From assembly GCA_024760905.1 (NCBI GenBank), contig CM045729.1, positions 44,182,080 through 44,246,079 of the forward strand: a stretch of 64,000 nt of DNA. The letters are read 5' to 3'. Positions 55,701-64,000 of this stretch are shown piece after piece; positions within the stretch are counted from its first letter, which is position 1, and every line of letters begins with the position of its first letter. This DNA is from Plotosus lineatus (taxonomy: Eukaryota > Chordata > Actinopteri > Siluriformes > Plotosidae). Both the position numbers and the translations under genes were made by a program. The notes beneath the pieces were generated by a model. It was not told the DNA's origin and searched no databases. It saw only the letters and a list, made by a program, of their open reading frames with translations.

Positions 55701-58700
55701 CTATCACTACAGATCACAATGTCATCTGCAAACATCATAGTCCATGGAGATTCTTGCCTAACCTCGTCTGTCAGCCTGTCCATCACCATCGCAAACAAGG
55801 AGGGGCTCAGAGCTGATCCTTGATGCAGTCCCACCTCCACCTTGAATTCGTCGGTCACACCGACAGCACACCTCACCACTGTCTTACATCTCTCATACAT
55901 GTCCTGCATCACTCTAACATGCTTCTCTGCCACTCCAGACTTCCTCATGCAATACCACAGTTCTTCTCTTGGCACCCTGTCATATGCTTTTTCCAGATCC
56001 ACAAAGGCACAATGCAGTTCCCTCTGACCTTCTCTGTACTTCTCTATTAACATCCTCAAAGCAAACATTGCATCTGTGGTGCTCTTTCTTGGCATGAAAC
56101 CAAACCAAACTGTTGCTCACAAATGCTGACCTCTGCCCTTAGTCTAGCTTCCAGTATTCTTTCCCAAAACTTCATCGTATGGCTCATCAACTTTATCCCT
56201 CTGTAGTTGCCACAACTCTGCACATCTCCCTTGTTCTTAAAAATGGGCACCAGCACACTTCTCCTCCATTCCTCTGGCATCTGCTCACTCTCCAAGACCT
56301 TGTTGAATGTTATTGTCAGAAAATCTACTGCTACCTCTCCTAGACACTTCCATACCTCCACGGTATGTCATCAGGACCAACTGCCTTTCCATTCTTCATC
56401 CTCTTCAGTGCTCTCCTCACCTCACCCTTACTAATCTTTGCTACTTCTTGCTCCTCAATGGTCACCTCTTCTACTCTTTTTTTCTCTCTCATTTTCCTCA
56501 TTCATCAGCTCTTCAAAGTACTCTTTCCATCTTCCCAGCACACTTCTGTCATCAGTCAATACATTTCCTTCTCTGTCTTTTATCAATCTAACTTGCTGCA
56601 CGTCCTTACCATCTCTATTTCTCTGCTGTGCCAACCTGTATAGATCATTTTCTCTCTCCTTACTGTCCAACCTATCATACAAGTCATCATACGCCCTCTG
56701 TTTGGCCTTAGCCACTGCTACTTTCGCCTTACGCTGTCTCCCTGTACTCCTGTTTACTCTCTTCGGTCCTCTCAATGTCCCACTTCTTCTTAGCTAACCT
56801 CTTCCTTTGTACACACTCCTGCACTTCCTCATTCCACCACCAAGTCTCCTTATCTACTTTCCTTCCAGAGGACACACCAAGTACTCTCCTACCTGTGTCC
56901 CTGATCACATTTGCTGTGGTTGTCCAGTCATCTGGAAGCACTTCCTGACCACCCAAAGCCTGTTTTAACTTCTCCTTGAAGACAACACGACCCTCTTCCT
57001 TTTTCAACTTCCACCACTTTGTGCTCTGCCTTTGCCTTTGTCTTCACCTTCCGCACCATCAGCGTCATCCTGCATACCATCATCCTATGCTGTTTGGCAA
57101 CACTCTCAACCTCTACTACTTTGCAGTCACTGACTTCCTTCAAATTACATCACCTACACAAGATGTAGTCTACCTGTGTGCTCCTGCCTGCGCTTCTATA
57201 GGTCACCCTATGCTCCTGTTTCTTCTTGAAGAAAGTATTTACCACAGCCATTTCCATCCTTTTTGCAAAATCGATCAACATCTGTCCTTCTGTGTTCCTG
57301 TCCTGGATATCAAACCTGCCCATCACTTCCTCGTCCCCTCTGTTGCCTGCACCAACATGTCCATTGAAGTCTGCACCAATGACCACTCTTTCACCTCTGG
57401 GGGTACTCTGCATCACTTCATCTAACTCACTCCAGAATCTCTCTTTCTCTTTTAGCTCACATCCTGTCTGTGGGGCATAAGCACTAACAACATTGAACAT
57501 CACACCCTCAATTTTTAACTTGAGACTCATCACTCTGTCTGACACTCTTTCCACTTGTAGAACATTCCTGACCAACTCCTCCTTCAAGATGACTCCTACT
57601 CCATTTCTCTTCCCATCCACACCATGATAAAACAGCTTAAACCCTGCTCCTAAACATTTAGCTTTGCTACCTTTCCACCTGGTCTCCTGAACACACAGTA
57701 TGTCCACCTTCCACCTCTGCATCATGTCAGCGAGCTCTCTCTCTTTTCCTTGCATAGTTCCAACATTCAAAGTCCCTACTCTCAGTCCTAGACTCATGCT
57801 TTTCCTCTTTTCTCTCTACCTACGGACACGCCTCCTGCCTCTCCTTCTTTGACGTCTTCGACCAACAGTAGTCCAATTTCCACCAGCACCCTGTTGGCTA
57901 ACAGCACTGATGGCGGTCGTTGTTAACCTGGGCCTCAACCGATCCAGTATGAGATTTGTGTTCATGGTTTGCATTTTGTAAATTGGCAAAAGTTTTACGC
58001 CGGATGCCCTTCCTGTCGCAACCCTCTGCATTTCTCCGGGCTTGGGACCGGCATAAGGGGGAGAGACACTGGTTAGTGCCCCTCCCCCACCTCATGGCTG
58101 CATTGCCTAGAGGAAGACCAAAAAGAAGATTTATGGATGTGGTGAAGGAGGACATGAAAGTAGTTGGAGTAAGAGTAGAAGATGCACTGGATAGGGTGAG
58201 ATGGAGGCAGATGATTCGCTGTGGCGACCCCTGAAGGGAAAAGCCAAAAGGAAAAGAAGAAGGAGAAGAAGAACAAGAAGAAGAAGAACAAGAAGAAGAA
58301 GAAAGCCAAGTTCACATTGGGTGTGACAATATGTTCCTTTTTAAGAAGCCACTGTGGTCTGAGCTAGATACACTTTGTGTAATTTTTGGAGATTACTTGC
58401 TGGTTATTAATGAACACCTGCCCCCATTATATTATTCTTTCCTAAGTCTACCATATAATGAGTTACATTCTTTACATTATGTAAATTTGTAACATTTTTC
58501 TGTTGAAAAATTAAATGTTTTTGACTCAATAATATAGAAGTCTTGAAGTAAAAATCAAAGGCATTAAGTCTCAAATACTTTTACGATCGAGCATACTGCA
58601 AGTAAACAATTTCACCAATGCTACTTTTCATTCACTCATTCATTTGCCAAACCATTTATTCCTGCTATATTCACAGGGAGGTAGGAGCTTATCTCTGCCA

Positions 58701-61700
58701 ACACTAGGTGAAGGCAAAGTGCACCCTGAAGAGCCAGACCATTGCAGGGTCAACACACAGAACCAATCACACTCTCAGCAAGGGGCAATTTGGAACAGCC
58801 AATTAGCCTACTGTGCATGTCTTTGGATTCTGGGAGAAACACACACAAGGATGGTGAGAACATACTCAATCAGATCTCTTTAATAGCCGAAGGATTCATC
58901 CATTTCTTAACAGTAAGATCACTCAGATCCTTGTTCAATCCCTTGTCATCTCAAGACTTCATTACTGCAACTCACTCCTGGCTGGTCTACCTTTGCGCGC
59001 TATTCAACCTCTGCAAATGATCCAGAATGCAGCTGCACAGTTTGTTTTCAACCGTCCTCGATTTTCCCAACACCACACCACTGCAACGATCTCTCCACTG
59101 CTTTCCTGTAGCTGCTTGCATTCAATTTAAAACACTAACACTTGCTGACAAAATCAAAAATAGAGCTGCACCTTTCTACCTCGCACTGCACCATGTTCTC
59201 TAAGATCCTCGAGCACTCTAGACTGATCCCTCCCTCCTTCTATCAAGAGACAAGGGAAAAATGAATCTAAACTCTTCGGTGTTCTGGCTCCAAGGTGGTG
59301 GAATGAACTTCCTCTGGACGTTCAGACAGCTGAGTCACTGGGTATCTTGAAACGATAAATGAAAGCCTACCATATTTTCCGGACTATAACATGCCCCAGG
59401 TTATAAGGCACAACATCAAAGAACAACGCTTGAACGGTCTCCGCCCCTACACAAGGTGCACCGGATTATCCACATCTACCCCACTGACTGTGAACCATAT
59501 CAACCCATCTACTCTGCCCTCAGATACATATACACTTGAATATAGGCCAGTCTACAAAGTTGTTCCCTTTTTTTTTCTTTTATTGTTTATCAATTTATAC
59601 TATTTATGTATCTATTTATTTATTTACTTATATAATATATATGTATGTGTGTATGTTTGTATATGTATCTATTTTTGCACCCCCTACTGATGGTACCTCA
59701 AGAGCCTGTAACAGTGAATTTCTCCATTGTGAGATTAATAAAGCTGTATCTTATCTTATCTTATCTTATCTTATCTTATCTTATAAAGCGAAACAATTAA
59801 ATATTAAGCGAAACAAAAGTCAGATAAGTCAAACTTGATTCAACTCCCACAATCACTCTCATCATTGTTCAGTTATAACAATATAAAATGTAAAATATAC
59901 ACTTCACAATAACTAAACATTTTTCAGCTGTAACAATATAAAACAATCAACTCACTTTTCCAGTTCATTCCTCTTCCACAAATCCATCAAATTCTTCATC
60001 GTCAGTGTCTGAGTTTAACAGTTGCCTGAGTTGGACATAAAGCCCGGATTATTAGATTATAGAGATTTCCTTCCGGAATTTTCCCTATATCAGGGCTCAC
60101 CACAGCGAATGTTTTATTATCTAGGGAGGCAGATCAATAGAGACTGAGATTAGAAGTTTTCCTGGGTCTTGACCTTCTCTCAACCACACCCCCTGAAAGA
60201 GATAGCGCATTAGTATTGTGTTCATTACAGAATGGAGGTCATACATACAGGAACTGTATCAGTGTAATTTTAAATTTAAGAAGGTTAATCCGAGGTCTCA
60301 GGAGAACACCTGTAGCAGTGCTTTATCCCAGTATTTAGACAGAAAGTCCCCGCTAACTTACGACCTTGACACCAATATCGAGAGGTTGAAGTTCTTAGGT
60401 TCATCCACCGGAATGATGGTAAACTCTGAACTAGTTTGCTTCACTTGGATTTTGACAATGTCAGTGAGATGGAGTCAAGGCGGCATTCGCTCACAAGGCG
60501 CACTGGATCATAAGATGCACCGGCAGCTTTTTTTGAGGATTAAAGGCTTTTAAGTATGCCTTGTGGTCCAAAAAATTTGGCACCCTTTTCCAGCAGTACT
60601 TGGATTAAGCACTATGCTGTATACAAACACACACACCACAAAAAAAAAGGAAAACCCACACAACACTGACTACCTGAGTTTAACTCTGGGGTCAGGTACC
60701 TTTTTGAATAAGAGAGTCAAAAAATATCTTCTTTCTTCTTCTTTTCCTTTCGGCTGCTCCCTTCAGGGGTCGCCACAGCAAATGATCTGCCTCCATCTCT
60801 CCCTATCATCTGCATCTTCTACTCTTACTCCAACGACCTTCATGTCCGCCTTCACCGCATCCATAAATCTTCTCTTTGGTCTTCCTCTGGGCCTTTTGCC
60901 TGGTAGTTCCAACCTCAGCATCCTACGACCAATATACTCACTATCCCTCCTCTGTACATGTCCAAACCATCTCAATCTAGCCTCTCTGACTTTGTCTCCA
61001 AAACATCTAACATGTGCTGTCCCTCTGATGTACTCATTTCTGATCCTATCCATCCTCGTTACTCCCAAAGAGAACCTCAACATTTTCATCTCTGCTACCT
61101 CCAACTCTGACTCCTGTCTTTTCCCCAGGGCCACTGTCTCTAAACCATACAACATTGCTGGCCTCATCACCGTCTTGTATACTTTTCCCTTCATTCTTGC
61201 CGATACTCTCCTATCACACATCACACCGGACACTTTTCTCCAACCATTCCAACCTGCCTGCACACGCTTCTTCACCTCTTTTCCACACTCTCCATTGCTC
61301 TGGATTGTTGAGCCTAAGTACTTAAAATCCTCCACCTTCTTTATCCCTGCCCCTGTAACCTCAAAGTTCCTCTTGGGTCCTTGTCGTTCACACACATGTA
61401 TTCTGTCTTACTAAGACTAACCTTCAATCCCCTCCTTTCCAGGGCATACCTCCACCTCTCTAGATTTTCCTCCACTTGGTCTCTGTTCTCACTACAGATC
61501 ACTATGTCATCTGCAAACATCATAGTCCATGGAGATTCTTGTCTAACCTCATCTGTTAGCCTGTCCATCACCATAGCAAACAAGAAGGGGCTCAGAGCTG
61601 ACCCTTGATGCAGTCCCACCTCCACCTTGAACTCTTCTGTCACACCGACAGCACACCTCACCACTGTCTTACAGCTATCATACATGTCCTGCACCACTCT

Positions 61701-61929
61701 AACATACTTTTCTGTCACTCCAGACTTCCTCATACAATACCACAGTTCTTCTCTCGGCACCCTGTCATATGCTTTCTCCAGATCCACTAAGGCACAATGC
61801 AGCTCCTTCTGACCTTCTCTGTACTTAAAATATAAATAAATAAAATCCAATCCTCTGAGAGCCAAATATATTTTGGCTTATAATACTGATATAATATAAT
61901 ATAATATAATTATATATATAATATAATAA

Positions 61930-61986
<57 letters not shown>

Positions 61987-63305
61987 TATAATATATATAT
62001 AATAATAATAATATAATATAATTATAATACTAATTATAATAATATTATAATACTGAGACCAACAATTTTAAAGTATAATAAGACTCTGAATTTATTTTAA
62101 ACAACATTGTAATAACAAAGTTATTTATTAATAAGAAAAGTACTTCTTACTATTAATGCGAATTCTGATGCTACAAGGTGTTGCTGAAGGCTTTGAAGTC
62201 TGGTTAATACGTGCTGAGGTTCAGCTTCATGCAGGCGTTTAGGCTTCCATCTATTACATGTGACCACAGGCTGGTCTTGATGATTTTCAGGTGCGAGAAG
62301 GGCTGCTTGTGTGCGCATGTGGAGCCAAACATGGTCAATACGATAGGACTCACACGCTGCAGTGTTTATATGACAGGAAGCACGTCCCAAGTTTTGGCAA
62401 TCAGCTGTTCTGCGGATTGAAGTTTTTTCATGTCTGTCCACTTGTGTTTTGTTTGCCAGCTCTGCTTGGCTTCTTGCACATGAGCTGATAAAACGAGGGA
62501 AATTTACCTCTTTACCCAAAAACAACTCGTGCAGGCTGTTGCATATAATCCAATAAAATTAGAGTTTCAACGTATCGGCCACACCCACACAGTGGAGTAC
62601 AGAAAGGATTGGATCTCCGCTGCGCGCCACAGCGACAAATGGCATTGCAAATAGATGTATAGATTGAAATGCGTGAGATTTATTTGTTTTTGTTTTATTT
62701 GATGGCTTTTTTCTGTATTTTTATTGAAAGGACGGCGAAATTATGTATTAGTTATTCTGTTAAGAAAAGCCACCTGATTTATCTGAGAGCCAGATGCAGT
62801 CATCAAAAGAGCCACATCTGGCTCGCGAGTCATAGGTTCCTGACCCCTGGTTTAACCAATGACATACTTGGTCTGTGTTCTAACAAACCAGTATAAGAAT
62901 TTATTCACTGATGGAGACTTTAAAGCACTTCTGGTAAGTCGCTCTGGATAAGAGCGATTGCTAAATTCTGTAAATGTAAGTGTAAAACATAAAAACTCCA
63001 CAAAGAAACACGTTCTTTCTGTGAGTCAGACTTGCAAACCATCACCATTATTTTTCAGTAAAAACTGTCCATAGTTTCATTTGCGTTACAATCAGCAACC
63101 ATATAAATACAAAGAGACATAATGGTCATTAGCTGTACAGTACTTAATAAACTGATTTAGGGTGTTTCAGTGTTTTTTTTTTTTGTTTTGTTTTAAATGA
63201 TCTCATGTGGTTCTTACCTTTATTTGAAGTCTCTGTCCCAGTCTCATTCTGTTTATGAGTACACAGCTGCTCTTCATTGCACATGTCCAGGTTTTTTGCT
63301 GCCAT
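43025..63305 (-). CDS. znf142: Zinc finger protein 142, complete (6 coding exons)
   Basis: Nuclear poly-C2H2 protein, presumed DNA-binding transcription factor; variants of the human gene cause a neurodevelopmental disorder. Exons in gene order: 63305-63218 (ATG), 50866-50042, 48948-48771, 47053-44290, 43759-43654 and 43527-43025 (TAA). All junctions are GT-AG and in phase. The total is 4464 nt, 1487 aa. About 35 C2H2-type units are present, some degenerate (C2HC or a missing His). They are grouped as 11 in the N-terminal part, 4 at the start of the large exon, then a Ser/Thr/Glu-rich unstructured stretch (about 490-690), then about 20 more. Linkers are mostly not TGEKP, so this is not a KRAB-type cluster gene. 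Segments HVAEGTE, CGYVTKWKHYL, ECGYKCKWVNQLKYHMTKH and KAFKTRFLL are ZNF142 hallmarks. Confidence 0.95.
43800..44150 (+). mobile_element. DANA-like SINE in ZNF142 intron 4
   Basis: GTTACCACGTCTGTCTTACT head, CTCCCACAATCCAAACACAT middle and TAGGATTAAGTGGTTCAGC tail. Confidence 0.7.
44290..47053 (-). CDS. znf142: ZNF142 exon 4: main finger array
   Basis: 2764-nt exon. Four fingers (CNQCMYRCHR.. to CALCPYITFSK..) come first, then about 200 residues of acidic Ser/Thr-rich disorder. The conserved QAMRRRDKDQAKALILEGRV element follows, then about 14 further finger-like units. The last finger is split by the intron (CNYTCAEPSRLK|YHMRIH). Confidence 0.95.
47054..48770 (-). other. ZNF142 intron 3 with LINE relic
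   Basis: AT-rich with a (TTTTA)n run at about 47370-47405. The 47745-48330 segment is annotated separately. There is no other recognisable content. Confidence 0.5.
47745..48330 (-). mobile_element. Rex1/L2-like LINE C-terminal fragment
   Basis: The minus strand reads ..NRLNKLICKASIVMGMELDFL.., ..LHNLLISHRSGSLTERLIAPKC and ..ESFIPAAIKLYN, the C-terminal pattern of fish non-LTR reverse transcriptases. It ends in a TTTATTGATCCTGGAG-type tail (minus orientation). Confidence 0.6.
48771..48948 (-). CDS. znf142: ZNF142 exon 3
   Basis: Two fingers: CSLCEFRCRDETYLSKHMLTH and CSDCGYVTKWKHYLNVHMRKH, preceded by the linker GEKPHK. Confidence 0.93.
48949..50041. other. ZNF142 intron 2
   Basis: Contains the DANA-like SINE at 49685-50015. 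49040-49680 has no recognisable coding content, although the text near 49385-49640 looks like an old DNA-transposon repeat. Confidence 0.45.
49685..50015 (+). mobile_element. DANA-like SINE
   Basis: GGCACAGTGGCTAGCAATTT head, GGGGTTTGCATGTTTACTCC and CAGTAGGATTAGGTGGTTCA tail. Confidence 0.7.
50042..50866 (-). CDS. znf142: ZNF142 exon 2: N-terminal finger block
   Basis: About nine C2H2-type units, from HICTECRRCFKTRSHLIEHM to CQECSFMTAHKRVLKRHMLMH. It includes non-canonical CVHQDCSF and CHHHACCALF units that are also found in the mammalian protein. Ends ACT G|GTAAGT. Confidence 0.93.
51161..51505 (-). mobile_element. SINE, RTE-tail subtype
   Basis: Reverse copy in ZNF142 intron 1. The TSD AAGCTCTTCTCCAGA is perfect at 51146-51160 and 51506-51520. 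Confidence 0.9.
51728..52810 (+). mobile_element. DNA transposon (GCACCTTATAATCCGG family), copy 1
   Basis: The left end CCATATTTTTCAGACCACAA and inner text match the right end of 59383-60590 in inverse orientation. It carries a short acidic coding relic on the plus strand (SDTEDEEFDGFVEE at about 52330-52380). It has an internal direct duplication (51826-51900 versus 52144-52220) and a large palindrome. Confidence 0.6.
52412..52658. repeat. 109-bp imperfect palindrome with 31-nt spacer
   Basis: Arm 52412-52520 pairs with arm 52552-52658 at roughly 90% by eye, starting TATGTGAGGCGCTCCACCGA and ending with its complement CACATA. It would extrude as a long hairpin. Confidence 0.9.
52815..53076 (-). 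mobile_element. 5'-truncated SINE, RTE-tail subtype
   Basis: Reverse copy ending at GTTAGCTGCAGACCAATATG, the same variant as 29469-29812. Confidence 0.8.
53221..53869 (+). mobile_element. hAT element, internally deleted, with BED-finger start
   Basis: Ends are CAGGGGTGCTCA...TGAGCAGCCCTG. The 8-bp TSD CTTTAGAT is perfect at 53213-53220 and 53870-53877. The coding relic at 53464-53555 reads MSIDARAKRKTKYHFHTEWEVDFF.TMSF, the N-terminus of ZBED-like hAT transposases. The rest of the transposase is deleted. Confidence 0.9.
54753..55599 (+). pseudogene. RTE LINE endonuclease, plus-strand copy
   Basis: Apurinic-type endonuclease starting MSLGLRVGTLNVGAMTG with VQETRWK, YAPQAG, ..HFNGHDG (the D of ADFNGH changed to H) and TQIDYILCRR. 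It is open until the inversion junction after KEELKQVL. The ADFNGH catalytic-site change suggests an inactive enzyme. Confidence 0.85.
55600..57797 (-). pseudogene. RTE LINE endonuclease plus reverse transcriptase, minus-strand copy
   Basis: From 57797: endonuclease MSLGLRVGTLNVGTMQG..ADFNGHVG..VDYILCR. Then a linker to about 56455 and RT motifs WRRSVLVPIFKNKGD, NYRGIKLMSHT, DLEKAYDRVPREELW, HQGSALSP and MMFADDIVICSD, stopping at SKTEYICVN. Frameshifts lie near 57150, 56770-56730, 56400 and 56090. It belongs to the RTE clade whose fragments are often mis-annotated as craniofacial development protein 2-like. The C-terminus is absent. Confidence 0.85.
58645..58870 (-). mobile_element. DANA-like SINE fragment
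   Basis: TCACAGGGAGGTAGGAGCTT and TGTGCATGTCTTTGGATTCT are diagnostic in reverse orientation. The head is lost. Confidence 0.55.
58885..59372 (+). mobile_element. LINE RT C-terminal relic
   Basis: The plus strand reads ..ILVQSLVISRLHYCNSLLAG, LPLRAIQPLQMIQNAAAQFV and ..FGVLAPRWWNELPLDVQTAE, a standard fish non-LTR C-terminus with frameshifts. Confidence 0.7.
59383..60590 (-). mobile_element. DNA transposon (GCACCTTATAATCCGG family), copy 2
   Basis: Inverse orientation to copy 1. It starts CCATATTTTCCGGACTATAA and ends GCCTTGTGGTCCAAAAAATT. The interior (59815-60050) is the reverse complement of 52300-52720, including the acidic EEFDGFVEE relic. A LINE 3' end with (TATCT)n is inserted at about 59475-59785. 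Confidence 0.6.
59750..59784. repeat. (TATCT)n tail
   Basis: About seven TTATC units after GAGATTAATAAAGCTGTATC, a typical non-LTR LINE 3' tail. Confidence 0.9.
60730..61830 (-). mobile_element. 5'-truncated RTE LINE (RT palm to 3' end)
   Basis: From 61830: KYREGQKELHCALVDLEKAYDR...HQGSALSPFLFAMVMDR...MMFADDIVICSE (active-site FADD intact)...SKTEYMCVNDKDPRGT, then one frameshift at about 61370. It continues KYLGSTIQSNGECGKEV...RWRQIICCGDP and (GAA)n. Direct repeats of AAAATAT flank it. Confidence 0.88.
61880..62050. repeat. AT-rich (TA)n / (ATA)n tract
   Basis: About 170 bp of almost pure A/T, with TA dinucleotide runs and TAATATAAT variants, inside the hAT-like element. Confidence 0.95.
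62905..62985 (+). mobile_element. SINE tail fragment
   Basis: GGTAAGTCGCTCTGGATAAG is the 3' signature of the family at 14562 and 23165. Only the tail remains. Confidence 0.6.
63218..63305 (-). CDS. znf142: ZNF142 exon 1 (start codon)
   Basis: ATG with A at -3 and G at +4. Encodes MAAKNLDMCNEEQLCTHKQ..TGTETSNK and ends G|GTAAG. It joins G|AT CAT GTG GCA at 50866, giving Asp-His-Val-Ala-Glu-Gly. No finger is encoded. Much shorter than the long N-terminus of some human isoforms. Confidence 0.85.
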
Positions 63306-63477
63306 CTTGCTGGTGAAGCCCCAGCTGGTAATCTTGCAGATGTTTCTCAGTCAATTACTGTACTAAACTCTCAGCAAGTCTCTGAGGAACAAAAAGGTTC
63401 AAATCATAGTACCCTCTGATGTACAGATGCAATAAAAAGGTAAAACGGGTAACTTTTCAATTTGTACATATTGTACC

Positions 63478-63818
63478 GCAGGTAGTGGTGGCCCGGTGGT
63501 ATAGGGCTCTAGATCGCTGATCCAAAGGTTGGGGTTCAAGTCCCACTCTCCACAAGGTTGTCAATGCCCCCCAGTGCAGCTAACTGGGTTATCAAAGGCC
63601 GGCAATGTCTCTCACTGTCTATGTTGCGAGGGATGTAAAAGAACCATTGCTGACTTTCGACAAGAGTGGGCTGCAAAGCTGTCAGCGTGTTTCCACCCTG
63701 CGATGGCCTGGCAAGCTGTCCAGGGTGTACTCTGCCCTCACCAGGAGTCGGCTGGGATGGGCGCCAGCCTCACCGCGACCCTAATTAGGATTAATTGGTT
63801 ACAGAAAATGAACTGAAT
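63478..63818 (+). mobile_element. SINE, L2-type-tail subtype, upstream of ZNF142
   Basis: Complete head, body and CCTAATTAGGATTAATTGGT tail. The TSD ATATTGTACC is at 63468-63477 and 63819-63828. It lies 173 bp upstream of the ZNF142 start codon, hence in or near its 5' UTR or promoter. Confidence 0.88.
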
Positions 63819-64000
63819 ATATTGTACCTGTGCTGGTGCACCAGTGAACGATTCTGATGAAGCAGTAGATAGTTTGTGATCTGTCCCTGTTTAAGGTATA
63901 ATAAGAGAACGTTAGACCTTTTCAGTGCCACTTGGGAAGATGAAGAATGAACACCCCTAGGGTAATGGGTATCACTGACACATCATGGGGGGTGACACGG

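Larger units (their letters stand above)
54463..58301. mobile_element. Composite RTE LINE insertion with inverted internal segment
   Basis: Inside one 21-bp target duplication (54442-54462 and 58302-58322, core AGCCAAGTTCACATTGGG) lie three parts. (a) 54463-55599, plus: 5' UTR and endonuclease. (b) 55600-about 58105, minus: RT, linker, endonuclease and 5' UTR of a second, distinct copy. (c) About 58106-58301, plus: LINE 3' end with (GAA)n. The two endonucleases differ at several residues, so they come from different source elements. Confidence 0.85.
60686..62849 (-). mobile_element. hAT-like element containing an RTE LINE
   Basis: Ends are CTGGGGTCAGGTACCTTTTT and TAGGTTCCTGACCCCTG. The 8-bp TSD is GTTTAACT/GTTTAACC (one mismatch) at 60678-60685 and 62850-62857. 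It is interrupted by a LINE (about 60730-61830) and a TA expansion. The minus strand at 62525-62121 has a 134-codon open reading frame of unknown nature shared with the other copies. Confidence 0.75.

Overview
This is vertebrate nuclear DNA, almost certainly from a teleost fish. Three intron-rich protein-coding genes can be reconstructed exon by exon with consistent GT-AG borders and reading phase. The rest is a dense mixture of fish-type transposons: Tc1, piggyBac, hAT, Tigger-like, RTE- and L2-type LINEs, and several tRNA-derived SINE families. There are no bacterial-style operons, CRISPR arrays or viral genes.

Layout. (1) 1-12.4 kb, minus strand: the 5' half of USP37, a cell-cycle ubiquitin protease. 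Ten coding exons give 405 codons from the start codon through the catalytic-Cys exon; the remainder runs off the left edge. (2) 12.4-24.6 kb: gene-poor spacer with SINEs, an internally deleted LINE, a broken hAT transposase and a decamer-like minisatellite. (3) 24.6-39.2 kb, plus strand: complete PLCD4 (phospholipase C delta 4). Fifteen coding exons give 756 aa, with all six catalytic residues in place and one intron that appears to use a GC donor. (4) 39.2-43.0 kb: convergent intergenic spacer. (5) 43.0-63.3 kb, minus strand: complete ZNF142, a poly-C2H2 zinc-finger protein of 1487 aa in six coding exons. It has a 12.3-kb first intron packed with nested transposons. (6) 63.3-64 kb: upstream flank of ZNF142 holding a SINE.

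The order USP37 / PLCD4 / ZNF142 with these orientations matches the conserved vertebrate block (human 2q35), except that I see no CNOT9 between USP37 and PLCD4. The three genes are neighbours by synteny and there is no evidence that they act in one pathway.

The window's best material is its transposon archaeology. One SINE body carries two alternative 3' ends, each matching a different retroelement family. A LINE-derived composite of about 3.8 kb, with inverted internal parts, sits inside a single 21-bp target duplication. A Tigger-like element is flanked by mirror-image microsatellites. There is also a 109-bp palindrome, several hAT insertions with 8-bp target duplications, and an open-frame partial duplicate of USP37's first coding exon. 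I found no convincing new functional system.
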